A DNA stretch of 64,000 nt, from NCBI RefSeq assembly GCF_027886475.1, contig NZ_CP115670.1, positions 1,426,001 through 1,490,000 on the forward strand. The letters are read 5' to 3'. Below, piece after piece: positions 7,454-16,273 of this stretch; positions within the stretch are counted from its first letter, which is position 1; each line of letters starts with the position of its first letter. Source of the DNA: Corynebacterium sp. SCR221107. Its GTDB lineage: Bacteria > Actinomycetota > Actinomycetes > Mycobacteriales > Mycobacteriaceae. The position numbers and the translations under genes were made by a program. The notes beneath the pieces were generated by a model. The model was not told the DNA's origin, did no database searches, and saw nothing but the letters and a program-made list of their open reading frames with translations.

Positions 7454-9097
7454 ATGCCTTCAATCACATTTTCCAACGTCACCTTTTCCTATTCGTCTCG
7501 CCCCCTTCTTGAAAAGCTCAGCCTCCACATCGGCAGCGGCGAGCGGGCCTTCCTCGTCGGACCGAATGGCTGCGGGAAATCAACTTTGCTTCGCCTCGCA
7601 CTAGGGGAGCTGTCTCCGGACTCCGGCACAATCAAGGTTGACGGTAACATCGATCCCGTTCCCGCCACCCAGGACTTTCCCGGGACGGTGGCTGACTACC
7701 TCGATGTTGCCATTGCCGGCTTGCGGGCATTGTCGTCGCGCTTCGACGAGCTCACCGCTTTGCTTTCCGACGACCACGGTGGGCAATCTGAATGGCGAAG
7801 CCTCAGCGCAGAATATGACCACGTGCTTGCGCGCATGAGCGCCCGTGATGTGTGGTCGTTAGATGCGCGCACCGATGAGGTACTGGCGGGCTTGGGGCTC
7901 GGATTCCTCCACGGCGACGGTCGCGGCCGTCCGCTGGAAACTCTGTCACCGGGACAGCGCGGACGCCTTCAGCTGGGTGCGACCTTGATTATTCGGCCGG
8001 AGATTCTCGTGCTCGACGAGCCGACGAATCACCTCGATGAAATGGCGATCGAGTATCTTTCCCGTCAGCTGAGCCAATGGGAAGGGCCTGTGGTGATGAC
8101 CAGCCACGATCGCGCCTTCATCGAAGATACCGCCACGGTGATTTTTGACCTCGATACCGTCGTGTGGCGCGAGCTTGCCAAGGTGGAGCCAACAATCGAG
8201 GTTCCAGGAATCTATAGCTGCAGTGGCGGGTATTCCGACTTCCTCGATGCGAAGCACAAAGCCCACGCCCGGCACGCGCAAGTGCACGAGGCACAGCAAC
8301 AGCACAAGCGGGAGCTGCTTCATCATCGCCATGAGTCGGGAAGAATCGCCAAGGGCGGGGTGCGCGTCGCTGAGGCGCAAGGCATTCAAAAGAAGTTCTT
8401 CGCCGACCGAGCCGCCGCTACCGCCGTTCGCAGGACGCGCAACGACGACCGACGGCTAGAAGACCTCGCCGAGGTCGAGGTGCGCAAGCCCCGCGAATAC
8501 GCGCTCGCTTTCCGATTCCCGGAGGTTGCGACGCGGCCCGGCGTGGCGGTTTCTGCACGCGCCGCGGGTATAAGCAACCGCCTTTCAACCATCAGTTTTG
8601 ATCTTGCGCGCGGCGAGCACCTGTTGGTTACCGGCCCCAATGGCGCCGGTAAGTCCACGCTTTTGACTTGGATTGCCCAAGGCCACCCACCCGCAGGGTC
8701 AGCTGCCAGCGGAAGCATCGAGGCTGACTCACCCGTGGGGCTGGTTCCACAACGACTTCCCCGACTGGGCGATCCCGGATTTGACGAGCGGGTGTGGCAC
8801 AACGGCATCGGCGAAGGAGGAAAGGGGATCGTGCACCCTTCACTGTGGGCGACTGCGATCGCTGACTTGTCAGCAGGTAATCAACGCCGCGCGCAGATCG
8901 CTCTCGCGCTCAGCGCTTCGCCAGAGATGCTGATCATCGACGAGCCCACCAACTACCTCGACCTCGAATCCATGGAGGCATTCGAGCAGGCGATACCGAC
9001 GTGGGGCGGCACCCTCATCATCGCAAGTCATGACCGGTGGCTGATTGATCGTTGGCAGGGGCGTCGGGTGCAATTGGGGCCGCCGACGTCTGGATAG
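7454..9097 (+). CDS. ABC-F family ATPase (ribosome-associated, possible antibiotic protection)
   Basis: The 547-residue protein has two ABC domains and no membrane segments, the hallmark of ABC-F translation factors. Domain 1 has Walker A GPNGCGKST, signature LSPGQRGR and Walker B ILVLDEPTNHLD. Domain 2 has GPNGAGKST, LSAGNQRR and MLIIDEPTNYLD. The linker of about 100 charged residues between them (residues about 250-350) would reach the ribosomal tRNA site. Members either tune translation or protect ribosomes from macrolide, lincosamide or streptogramin drugs; which applies cannot be read here. The ATG at 7454 is preferred over GTG at 7415 because the ABC fold begins there. The leader looks regulatory. 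Confidence 0.88.
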   Translation: MPSITFSNVTFSYSSRPLLEKLSLHIGSGERAFLVGPNGCGKSTLLRLALGELSPDSGTIKVDGNIDPVPATQDFPGTVADYLDVAIAGLRALSSRFDELTALLSDDHGGQSEWRSLSAEYDHVLARMSARDVWSLDARTDEVLAGLGLGFLHGDGRGRPLETLSPGQRGRLQLGATLIIRPEILVLDEPTNHLDEMAIEYLSRQLSQWEGPVVMTSHDRAFIEDTATVIFDLDTVVWRELAKVEPTIEVPGIYSCSGGYSDFLDAKHKAHARHAQVHEAQQQHKRELLHHRHESGRIAKGGVRVAEAQGIQKKFFADRAAATAVRRTRNDDRRLEDLAEVEVRKPREYALAFRFPEVATRPGVAVSARAAGISNRLSTISFDLARGEHLLVTGPNGAGKSTLLTWIAQGHPPAGSAASGSIEADSPVGLVPQRLPRLGDPGFDERVWHNGIGEGGKGIVHPSLWATAIADLSAGNQRRAQIALALSASPEMLIIDEPTNYLDLESMEAFEQAIPTWGGTLIIASHDRWLIDRWQGRRVQLGPPTSG

Positions 9098-9163
9098 AAA
9101 CGAACCTAATAACGGGAAACCTGTGTGCGTCGGAAAGCAAGGCGCACCACGCACTGAGCTTAA

Positions 9164-10045
9164 TCACGATGCGCGCCCGCGCCGCCAGTACCCCATAAAC
9201 GACACCTGTGAGCGCGGGACGTTGTAGCTTGTGACCAGCACCCGCCTGATGCCAGTTACCATGCCGGATTCGCCAGCGATCCAGAAATAGTGGTCCGAGT
9301 GATTCGTAGGGTGGTTGGAGATGTGGTCGCCGCCAGAGGAATAGGTTGGGGTTTCCCACATGAGAATGTCTGTTTCTTCGGCAAAGTCGAGGGCGGTGGG
9401 GATCGCAGGTGTGGCGGGATCGAAGGAACGCAGCACCGCCGATGCCACAAGCTCGCCATGTGCGCGCCCGTTGCGCGGCAGCCACTGGACCTCAAAACCG
9501 GGATGGGTCACCTCAGCGAGGATGTCATCGTTGGTTGGCACCTCGATAAAGGCACTGCCCTTGAATTCCGGGCCAAGTCCTTCCAAGATGCTGGCAATCG
9601 CGGGCAACGCCGTCTCATCGCCGGCAAGCACGATGCGCTGCGCGTCGCCGGGCAGAAAGTCCACACCCCATTGTCCGGCAACGGTGGGGCCGACGAGAAT
9701 AACGGTATCGCCAACCTTGGCGGCCGCGGCCCATTCAGAGGCCGGACCCGAGGCGCCAGGGTGGAGGACGAAATCGACGGCGATGCGCAATTCGCCGTCG
9801 AGGCGGCGCGCCCAGCGAACCGTATAGGTCCGCATGACCGCACCCGGGATGTGCTGAGAATTCCCGTACCAATCCTCACCCAGATCAACATCGGGTAAGA
9901 CACCAAAGATGAGCTTGATCCGCTGATCGTATACCGGATCGGCGGGGACGCATCGTTGAAGGTCAGCGCCACCGAAAACCACGCGCAATAGATGCGGGGA
10001 AAGCCTCGTCAGGGATCGGACCTTAGCGGACATGGGAACAAACAT
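9164..10045 (-). CDS. Siderophore-interacting protein (FAD-dependent ferric-siderophore reductase)
   Basis: A 293-residue SIP/ViuB-family flavoprotein. It has the FAD-binding RTYTVRW motif near residue 75, the barrel strands that follow (VDFVLHPGASGPASEWA), and the C-terminal NAD(P)H module ending YWRRGRA. These enzymes release iron from imported ferric siderophores by reduction in the cytosol. It is the last gene of the iron operon, overlapping the ATPase gene by 23 bp. The start is set at ATG 10045 because GGGAGG lies just upstream; the next Met (10033) is also possible. Confidence 0.9.
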   Translation of the reverse strand: MFVPMSAKVRSLTRLSPHLLRVVFGGADLQRCVPADPVYDQRIKLIFGVLPDVDLGEDWYGNSQHIPGAVMRTYTVRWARRLDGELRIAVDFVLHPGASGPASEWAAAAKVGDTVILVGPTVAGQWGVDFLPGDAQRIVLAGDETALPAIASILEGLGPEFKGSAFIEVPTNDDILAEVTHPGFEVQWLPRNGRAHGELVASAVLRSFDPATPAIPTALDFAEETDILMWETPTYSSGGDHISNHPTNHSDHYFWIAGESGMVTGIRRVLVTSYNVPRSQVSFMGYWRRGRAS

Positions 10046-10841
10046 GATGCCTCCCGTAGGGGTGAACCACCGGCTTGCCGGTGGTGGGGTCAATCTCGAC
10101 GCGACAACCGATGCCAAACACTTCGCCCATAACCTGCTCGGTGACGACCTGGAGTGGGCTACCCTCGGCGACGATCTGCCCCTGTTTCATCGCGATAATG
10201 TGCTGCGAGTAGCGGGCTGCGAGATTCATATCGTGCACGACCATCGCCACGGTTGTTTTCTCACGAATATTGAGGTCAACCAGCAAGTCGAGCACTTCGA
10301 GCTGGTTGGCAACATCAAGATAGGTGGTGGGCTCATCGAGTAAAAGCGTTTCGGTTTCCTGGGCCAACGCCATCGCAATCCATACACGCTGTCGTTGACC
10401 ACCAGAAAGCTCATCGACGCTGCGGTCGGAGAACTCGACTAGTTGTGTCGCCTCCAATGCGGTCTGAACCGCATCAAAGTCGGCCTGGGACCAGCGTCCA
10501 AACAGTCCTTGGTGCGGATGTCGACCGCGACCGACCAAATCCGCCACGGTGATCCCCAGCGGGGCGATGGGTGTTTGCGGGAGCAAACCGACCTTGCGGG
10601 CAAACTCCTTGCGCGAGTAGTCCTGCAGGCGAGTGCCTGCGTAGGTGACCTCCCCCTCGCTGGGCTTGAGTAATCCCGCCAAAGACCGAAGCAACGTTGA
10701 CTTGCCGCAGCCATTGGGGCCAATGATGGAAGTTATAACCCCGGCGGGGATCCTCACGCTTAGACCGCGAGCGATCACCCGTTGCTCGTAGGCCAAAGTC
10801 ACGTTGTTCGCAGCCAACTCGTCGCGCACGCAAGGCGTCAT
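10023..10841 (-). CDS. Ferric-siderophore ABC transporter, ATP-binding subunit (FecE type)
   Basis: A 272-residue ABC ATPase with Walker A GPNGCGKST, the Q-loop LLPQTPIAP, signature ELSGGQRQR, Walker B TLLLDEPTTYLD and switch MVVHDMN. The 'DEPTTYLD' and GRGRHPHQ wording is typical of FecE/FepC iron-siderophore ATPases. The ATG at 10841 follows AAGGAG and overlaps the upstream permease stop by four bases, implying coupled translation. A longer open frame to 11135 runs inside the permease gene and is discarded. Confidence 0.93.
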   Translation of the reverse strand: MTPCVRDELAANNVTLAYEQRVIARGLSVRIPAGVITSIIGPNGCGKSTLLRSLAGLLKPSEGEVTYAGTRLQDYSRKEFARKVGLLPQTPIAPLGITVADLVGRGRHPHQGLFGRWSQADFDAVQTALEATQLVEFSDRSVDELSGGQRQRVWIAMALAQETETLLLDEPTTYLDVANQLEVLDLLVDLNIREKTTVAMVVHDMNLAARYSQHIIAMKQGQIVAEGSPLQVVTEQVMGEVFGIGCRVEIDPTTGKPVVHPYGRHHVCSHVR

Positions 10842-11854
10842 CGTTGGACTCCTTTCTGAGATCGAATGAGGAGATAAAGCAGGAATGGGGCGCCCAACAA
10901 ACCTGTGACCACTCCCACTGGATACCGAGTACCCATCACGTGCTGGCCCAAAAGATCTGCCACCAGCACGATGAACGCGCCGACAAAACCCGCAGTGGCC
11001 AAGGGCACCCCCCGATGGCGAGCTAGGCGCACCGCGATGGGGCCGGCCATGAAGGCAACGAAGCTTACTGGTCCACAGGCAGCAGTGGCCGCTGCGACCA
11101 AGGCCACCGAGCAGACAATGAGCACGATGCGGCACAGTCCCGTGCGCACGCCGAGTGCTGCGGCGGCGTCGTCACCGAGCTGCATGATCCGCAATTGCTG
11201 GCTAGCTACCATAAGTGGTGGCACGATGACGATCCATGCCACCACAAGCGGTACCACTCGATCCCAGGAGGCGGCGTTGATGGAGCCATTGAGCCAGCGA
11301 GTTGCGGAGGCAAGATCCCAGGCCGCCGCACGCGAGAGCGTGTAGGTAACGATGCTCATGAGCATCGACGACACGCCGATTCCGATGAGGATCAATCGAG
11401 TTCCCGAGAACCCGTCCCGGATGGCTAGGAAATAGATAAGCCCCGCTGTCAGCAGTGCCCCGCCGAGTGCGGCAAGAGAGGTCATAGTCTGCCCCCAGCC
11501 CAATGCCACAATCGCAATCACCCCAAAGGCGCTGGCGCCGGAGGAGATGCCCACGATGTCGGGTGAGGCAAGCTGGTTGCGCAGGAGAGTTTGAAATGTC
11601 AGCCCAGCGATTCCAAAGCAGCTTCCGCCCACCACGGCAAGCGTTGCGCGGGGGAGTCGAAGTTCACCGACGGCGTAGCTTGCACCTTTGACCTGTTCAC
11701 CGAACAAGACCCTGAGCACGTCGATAAGACTGTAGCTTCGCTCGCCATACATAAGCGAGACGAAAAATACGACGATGACAAGGAAAAGGAGAATTCCAGT
11801 GCGCATGCGGTTCACGCGTCTTGCATGTGCCTGTTGTTGCTTTAATAACGTCAT
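10838..11854 (-). CDS. Ferric-siderophore ABC transporter permease (FecCD family)
   Basis: A 338-residue, ten-helix permease of the FecCD/BtuC family. It shows the diagnostic RLPRATLAVVGGSCFGIAG near residue 70, RNQLASPDIVGISSGAS, and the C-terminal coupling region HRGVPLATAGFVGAFIVLVAD. Together with the neighbouring permease it forms a heterodimeric channel for ferric siderophore. It overlaps both flanking genes by four bases (ATGA), so all three are translationally coupled. Confidence 0.93.
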   Translation of the reverse strand: MTLLKQQQAHARRVNRMRTGILLFLVIVVFFVSLMYGERSYSLIDVLRVLFGEQVKGASYAVGELRLPRATLAVVGGSCFGIAGLTFQTLLRNQLASPDIVGISSGASAFGVIAIVALGWGQTMTSLAALGGALLTAGLIYFLAIRDGFSGTRLILIGIGVSSMLMSIVTYTLSRAAAWDLASATRWLNGSINAASWDRVVPLVVAWIVIVPPLMVASQQLRIMQLGDDAAAALGVRTGLCRIVLIVCSVALVAAATAACGPVSFVAFMAGPIAVRLARHRGVPLATAGFVGAFIVLVADLLGQHVMGTRYPVGVVTGLLGAPFLLYLLIRSQKGVQR

Positions 11855-12849
11855 AGCTCACGAACCTTTTGCTGGCGCACGATCCATATGAATACCGGAG
11901 CGCCGAGAAGAGGCAAGAGCACACCCACCGCAACTTCTTCGGGGCGCGCAATTACTCTTCCAACGATGTCAGCGGTGACCAAAAGCCCTGCGCCGTAGAT
12001 GGCGCAGCCGGGTACCAACCAGCGATGATCGGTACCCATGACTAGCCGCAGGGCATGCGGGATAATAAGCCCCACAAATCCCACGGGCCCTGCCATACTC
12101 GTCGCAGCGCCGGCGAGGATCACGGAAGCCACTGCGATGAGGCCTCGCTGCACACCGACATGGGCGCCTAGCCCCGAGGCAAGCTCATCGCCGAGCGCTA
12201 GGGCATTCATTCCCATCGCCGTGGCAGCCGCCAGGAAAAGGCCCACGCCGATTGCGGGGCCGACCCACGCGATTTGTTCCCACGTTGCACCGCCCACGCT
12301 TCCGATCTGCCAAAAACGGAACTCATCCATGACCTGGACTCGTGGCAGAAGCACCGCACTGACTAGAGAACTAAGCGCCGCGGCGGTTGCCGCGCCTGCG
12401 AGCGCAAGCTTCAAAGGCGCAGCGCCGCCTGGGCCGATGGAGCCAATCCCGTAAACAAACAAGGCAGCAAGCGTGGATCCGGCGATGGCGCCCGTCATGG
12501 TGGCTAACGTTCCAGAAAGATCGAAAAACGCGATGCCGGTGACAACGAAAAGGCTTGCGCCGGAGAGCACGCCGAATATGCCGGGCTCGGCCAGAGGGTT
12601 TCTGGTGACCGCTTGCATTCCCAGCCCGGATACCGCCAGGGCCGCGCCCACCACTACTGCGGCTACGGTGCGTGGGAGGCGAACGCTAGCCGCAGCCTGG
12701 TCGGTCGAATCCTGGATGCCTCGCACAGCATCGACAACTGCCTGGAATGGGATAACTCGGGCGCCGAACATCAACGAGGCCACCACTGCAACCACGAGGA
12801 GCAGCACGCCGCCGGTCAAGACGGCGGCATTTGTTTTCGAAGGCCTCAT
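11851..12849 (-). CDS. Ferric-siderophore ABC transporter permease (FecCD family)
   Basis: A 332-residue FecCD permease with the same landmarks as its partner: VRLPRTVAAVVVGAALAVSG, RNPLAEPGIFGVLSGAS and GPVGFVGLIIPHALR. It starts six bases after the stop of the binding-protein gene and ends inside the next permease gene. The two permeases are diverged in sequence, as usual for FecC/FecD-type pairs that build one transporter. Confidence 0.93.
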   Translation of the reverse strand: MRPSKTNAAVLTGGVLLLVVAVVASLMFGARVIPFQAVVDAVRGIQDSTDQAAASVRLPRTVAAVVVGAALAVSGLGMQAVTRNPLAEPGIFGVLSGASLFVVTGIAFFDLSGTLATMTGAIAGSTLAALFVYGIGSIGPGGAAPLKLALAGAATAAALSSLVSAVLLPRVQVMDEFRFWQIGSVGGATWEQIAWVGPAIGVGLFLAAATAMGMNALALGDELASGLGAHVGVQRGLIAVASVILAGAATSMAGPVGFVGLIIPHALRLVMGTDHRWLVPGCAIYGAGLLVTADIVGRVIARPEEVAVGVLLPLLGAPVFIWIVRQQKVREL

Positions 12850-12855
12850 GATTCC

Positions 12856-13932
12856 TTAGGAGTCAAGGGCGGAGGCAAGGAGATCAAAGTACTCGCCCAA
12901 CTTAGCGGGGATCGACAAAGGAGTCGGGTTCGTGCTCGCTGCCAGCGGGCCGTTGCCGAGGAAAGCGACGTGGCCTTCGGCAATTGCTGGGATCATGCTC
13001 CACAGCGGATCGGCTTGCAGCTTGTCCAGCGTCGCTTGGTTTTCCGCGGGATCGTCGGATCCATAGGTGACGATCAGGTCGACGTCATCAAAAAGCTCCG
13101 GTTGTTCGGCCGAGATCTCTTCCCAGAAGTTGCTGGAGGACTCACTGTATTCGGCCACCGTCTTTGGAACGCCGAAGCCTGCCTGCTCGAGGAATCCCAT
13201 GCGGGGGTCGGTGGTGGTGTAGAAGCCAACTGTGGAAAGGTCCGTGTCGCTGCCGAAGGCAGTGAACAGAACATTCGTGCCGGCGAACTCCGGATGTGCC
13301 GCGAAGGCATCCGCAATCTGTGTGTTGAGATCGTCGACGAGTTGTTCGCCCTCGGCTTCCATCCCTAAGCCTGTGGCGATGATCGTGATGTTTTCGTCAA
13401 GCGGGGTGCCCCATGCCTGCTCCGGGTAGGCGACGGTGGGCGCAATCTTGGAAAGCTGATCGTAGTCCTCCTGAGTGATTCCGGAGTAGGAGGCGAAGAT
13501 GACATCTGGCTCAGAGGCGGCAACTGCTTCGAAGTCGATGGAGTCCGTCTCGTCGAAGAGGGCAATGTCAGCTGGATCGGCTCCCAGCTCCTCGATCTTG
13601 TCGGACACCCACGGCAAGATGCCATCGGAATCATCATCACCCCAGGTTGTCTTGGCCATTCCCACCGGCACGATTCCGAGAGCGAGCGGCACCTCATGAT
13701 TGGCCCACGCCACGGTTGCCACCCGCTCCGGCTTTTCGGAAATGGTTGTTTCGCCGAATGCGTGCTTGATGGTCACTGGTTGGAAGTCGCTGCTGCTGAC
13801 TGAGGAGGACTGTGCGCTGTTGTTAGCTGCCGATGTAGTAGTTGAGGCGCTGTCAGAAGAACATGCGACAAGTCCTAGACTTAAGAGGAGACCAATGCTG
13901 GCGACTGTGGCGCGACGATAGTTTTTTGGCAT
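12856..13932 (-). CDS. Iron-siderophore substrate-binding lipoprotein
   Basis: A 358-residue FecB/FepB-type binding protein. The lipoprotein signal (ATVASIGLLLSLGLVAC) is followed by a Ser/Thr/Asn-rich spacer. The TroA-like fold then shows VTIKHAFGETTISEKPERVA and the mid-protein turn GSDTDLSTVG. It binds ferric siderophore outside the membrane and hands it to the FecCD permeases. The ATG at 13932 has AAAGGA upstream; a start at 13965 would put charged residues before the signal. It is the promoter-proximal gene of the operon, just downstream of two DtxR-like operators. Confidence 0.92.
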   Translation of the reverse strand: MPKNYRRATVASIGLLLSLGLVACSSDSASTTTSAANNSAQSSSVSSSDFQPVTIKHAFGETTISEKPERVATVAWANHEVPLALGIVPVGMAKTTWGDDDSDGILPWVSDKIEELGADPADIALFDETDSIDFEAVAASEPDVIFASYSGITQEDYDQLSKIAPTVAYPEQAWGTPLDENITIIATGLGMEAEGEQLVDDLNTQIADAFAAHPEFAGTNVLFTAFGSDTDLSTVGFYTTTDPRMGFLEQAGFGVPKTVAEYSESSSNFWEEISAEQPELFDDVDLIVTYGSDDPAENQATLDKLQADPLWSMIPAIAEGHVAFLGNGPLAASTNPTPLSIPAKLGEYFDLLASALDS

Positions 13933-14018
13933 GAATGATCCTTTCCAATTGGCGATGTTCTCCACGAGTCAGGTCCCCTTTAACTCTGGTGGGCTGAGAT
14001 CATAGGTGGGAGATTAAA

Positions 14019-14080
14019 CTAAGGTGGCAAGGCTACCCTTACCGCCCAATGTGAGATAACCCTAGCCTAACTAAGGGTAT
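14019..14080 (-). promoter_or_regulatory. Two DtxR-like iron operators before the siderophore operon
   Basis: Two stretches resemble the DtxR palindrome (consensus core TTAGGCTAA and its complement). One spans about 14021-14041 (AAGGCTACCCTTA) and one about 14057-14078 (TAACCCTAGCCTAACTAAGG, itself a near palindrome). By my alignment each matches roughly 12 of 19 consensus positions, with near-perfect cores. DtxR with Fe(II) represses iron-uptake genes in corynebacteria, which fits the operon downstream. The rest of the 466-bp gap (13933-14398) shows no gene. Confidence 0.62.
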
Positions 14081-14362
14081 CCTCAAAACTTGGTGCATCT
14101 ACGTGGACAAAGGGCCACGCTTTGTGCGTGAGCGTGCAGAACTGACATGTGGAGCTTGTGTGAAGGTGCTGTATGCGCGTCGAAACATCTGCCCTTGAGG
14201 GATTGGGGCTATTCGGGCCAGGCAACTATGTCCAACGCTGCTGACACTGTCGGTGTACCGGGTGGATTATTGGATGTGGGGGATACTCGCCATTTGTACA
14301 GTCCTTGCATTGGGATGCATTTGATTGTGGAGCTGTACTGGCTGCATGTGGCGGGAATCGCA

Positions 14363-14398
14363 TTGAGCTGATCATTTAGACGTGCATACAATTCAATT
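14363..14398 (+). promoter_or_regulatory. Promoter giving a leaderless arsR-type transcript
   Basis: TTGAGC (14363-14368) and TACAAT (14387-14392) are spaced 18 bp, a good sigma-A promoter. The expected transcription start falls at the GTG start codon (14399). No Shine-Dalgarno is present, so the message is probably leaderless. A dyad TCAAGAAATCTTGA overlaps the first codons (14407-14420) and could be the repressor's own operator. Confidence 0.6.
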
Positions 14399-14725
14399 GT
14401 GCTTGAATCAAGAAATCTTGAATTAAGGCCACGCCCGCGCGAGAGAAGTGATTGGGCGGCCGATGCTGCCCTTTTGTCTGCCGTTGCAGATCCCGTGCGC
14501 CTAGAGCTTATCTTTCAGCTGGCAGCTGTCGATGAGGCGTGCGTTTGCACGCTTACTACAACGCCGCCAGTTGCAGATAACTTGCTGAGCTATCACCTCA
14601 AGGTGCTAAGGGGGGCGGGGGTGGTTCGCAGCGAGCGCCGTGGCCGCTGGGTGCATTACCAACTCGTACCAGGCGTGCTGGAACGGTTGCATTCAGTATT
14701 ACCGCCACCGCAGCTTCAGGCTTGA
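14399..14725 (+). CDS. ArsR/SmtB-family metal(loid)-responsive repressor
   Basis: A 108-residue winged-helix regulator. Residues about 25-45 form the first helices (ALLSAVADPVRLELIFQL). The DNA-reading helices contain NLLSYHLKVLRGAGVVRSERRGRWVHYQL. A CxC pair sits in EACVCTL, at the position of the ELCVCDL inducer site of ArsR repressors, so arsenite-type thiol ligands are plausible inducers. It lies 18 bp before a permease gene and is probably cotranscribed with it. The GTG start is supported by the promoter spacing; no later start keeps the full fold. Confidence 0.87.
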   Translation: MLESRNLELRPRPRERSDWAADAALLSAVADPVRLELIFQLAAVDEACVCTLTTTPPVADNLLSYHLKVLRGAGVVRSERRGRWVHYQLVPGVLERLHSVLPPPQLQA

Positions 14726-14743
14726 TAGTGAAAGAAGTGACTG

Positions 14744-15826
14744 ATGATGAGTAGCCAAGCGCACGTCCGTGAAAGGGTGCGAATGAGCGCGGGTCGCATT
14801 CCAATTGGGGTTCGCCTCTTGGTGGGAGTTGCTGTGTGGATTGGCGCGTATGCTGCCAATCGTCCTTGGTGGGATTGGTTCTTTGGGCAAGTGTGGGGAC
14901 TTGATCTCGACTCTCGCTTGGGGTCGTCGGTGCACTTCTTCTTCTACGACACCACAAAGATCTTGCTGTTGCTGTCTGGCTTGGTGTTTACCATCGGTCT
15001 CGCGCGAGCAAGCCTCAATCTTGAAAAGGCACGGGCCTATTTGGAACGCCGTGGCCTTGGGGTTGGATTGATACTGGCGGTCGTTTTGGGGGTAGTGACC
15101 CCATTTTGTTCGTGTTCTTCCATCCCGCTCTTTATCGGATTCGTGGCCGCAGGCGTTCCGATCGCCATCACCCTCACGTTTCTCATCGCCTCACCGTTGG
15201 TAAGTGAAACCGCTGCCATCCTCATCGGAACGCAATTCGGCTGGCATATTGCCGCGGCATATGTGGCAGCTGGCAGTGTGATCGCGGTGGCGATCGGCTT
15301 CATTTTTGCCATGATCGACCGGCGCTTTGATCTTTCTCGCTGGGTTGAGCCGTTTGTCCTGCAAACCAAGTCGCCCATTGCTGCCCTTCAGGATGGTGAC
15401 AAGCCAACATTGGAGCAGCGAGTGCGGGCGGGTATTGACGAGTCATCGGACATCTTCAAACGGGTGTGGAAGTGGGTGATCCTCGGAGTCGCGATTGGTG
15501 CGGGTATCCACGGTTGGATTCCGGAGGACTTCTTTGCTCGATTTGCGGGCGCCGACAACCCATTTGCCGTACCCATCGCCACCTTGGCAGGGATTCCTCT
15601 ATATGCAAACGGGGGAGGCGTGGTCCCCATCGGCGAGGCGCTGTGGGCCAAGGGGCTGCCACTGGGAACCGTCATGAGTTTGATGATGGGGGCGATAGCC
15701 CTGTCCGTCCCTGAGGCTGTCATGTTGCGACAGGTACTCAAACCGAAACTCTTAGCGATGTTTTTCTTAAGTGTTGCAGTGGGGATCATCATCGTCGGCT
15801 ATCTCTTCAATTTCATCTATGTCTAG
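14744..15826 (+). CDS. ArsP/DUF318-type permease with TPFCSCSSIP motif
   Basis: A 360-residue membrane protein with about eight to ten helices and the hallmark TPFCSCSSIPLFIGF motif near residue 120. A mirrored second half contains ANGGGVVPIGEALWAKG. Family members with this Cys motif export organic arsenicals (ArsP) or act in poorly defined metal and thiol transport. The ArsR gene in front and the thioredoxin-like gene behind suggest a metalloid or thiol stress module. Two adjacent ATGs (14744, 14747) are possible starts. Confidence 0.85.
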   Translation: MMSSQAHVRERVRMSAGRIPIGVRLLVGVAVWIGAYAANRPWWDWFFGQVWGLDLDSRLGSSVHFFFYDTTKILLLLSGLVFTIGLARASLNLEKARAYLERRGLGVGLILAVVLGVVTPFCSCSSIPLFIGFVAAGVPIAITLTFLIASPLVSETAAILIGTQFGWHIAAAYVAAGSVIAVAIGFIFAMIDRRFDLSRWVEPFVLQTKSPIAALQDGDKPTLEQRVRAGIDESSDIFKRVWKWVILGVAIGAGIHGWIPEDFFARFAGADNPFAVPIATLAGIPLYANGGGVVPIGEALWAKGLPLGTVMSLMMGAIALSVPEAVMLRQVLKPKLLAMFFLSVAVGIIIVGYLFNFIYV

Positions 15827-15911
15827 AAGGGCGTGATGCGGGAGTATACAGGGGCTGAAGGCAACTTTCGACGTCGGAAAGCAAAAGAAGCAAAAGAGAG
15901 GAAAATACGTC

Positions 15912-16154
15912 ATGACCACCATAAAGATTCTGGGTCCGGGCTGTGCCAACTGCAAGAATCTGGAGAAACAGGCCAGAAAGGCACTAGATGAGTTGGGATT
16001 GGACGCGGAGATTGTCAAGGTAACAGACTTTCCTACTATCGCAAGCTACGGAATCATGAAGACTCCGGGTCTTGTCATCGATGAGGATGTCGTCCTTTCG
16101 GGACGCGTGGCCAAGTCTGATGAGATCGCTGCAATTGTGAAGGAACGCATCTAG
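15912..16154 (+). CDS. Small thioredoxin-like protein (redox-active disulfide protein 2 family)
   Basis: An 80-residue thioredoxin-fold protein with the active site GPGCANCKNL (CxxC) near residue 11 and the cis-Pro turn MKTPGLVIDEDVVLSGR. It lacks a signal peptide, so it acts in the cytosol. In many genomes this small family is encoded directly beside the CSC-type permease, as here (85 bp downstream), and probably passes electrons to, or binds metal for, that permease. GAGAGGAAAA precedes the ATG. A copy of the dispersed word lies in the gap before it. Confidence 0.88.
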   Translation: MTTIKILGPGCANCKNLEKQARKALDELGLDAEIVKVTDFPTIASYGIMKTPGLVIDEDVVLSGRVAKSDEIAAIVKERI

Positions 16155-16273
16155 CAAAGGCGGCCGGAGGCTCTTGCGTTGATTCGGGGATGCACTGCTT
16201 ATCAACGCACATGGGGCAGGGAGCGTCGAAGGTATGAAATGTCGTGTCGTAAGCCTCGGCTAGACTGGCCAAC

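Noticed and set aside
14147..14371. Open frame of 74 codons before arsR
   Set aside because: It runs into the arsR promoter, has no ribosome-binding site or motif, and codon use is not corynebacterial.
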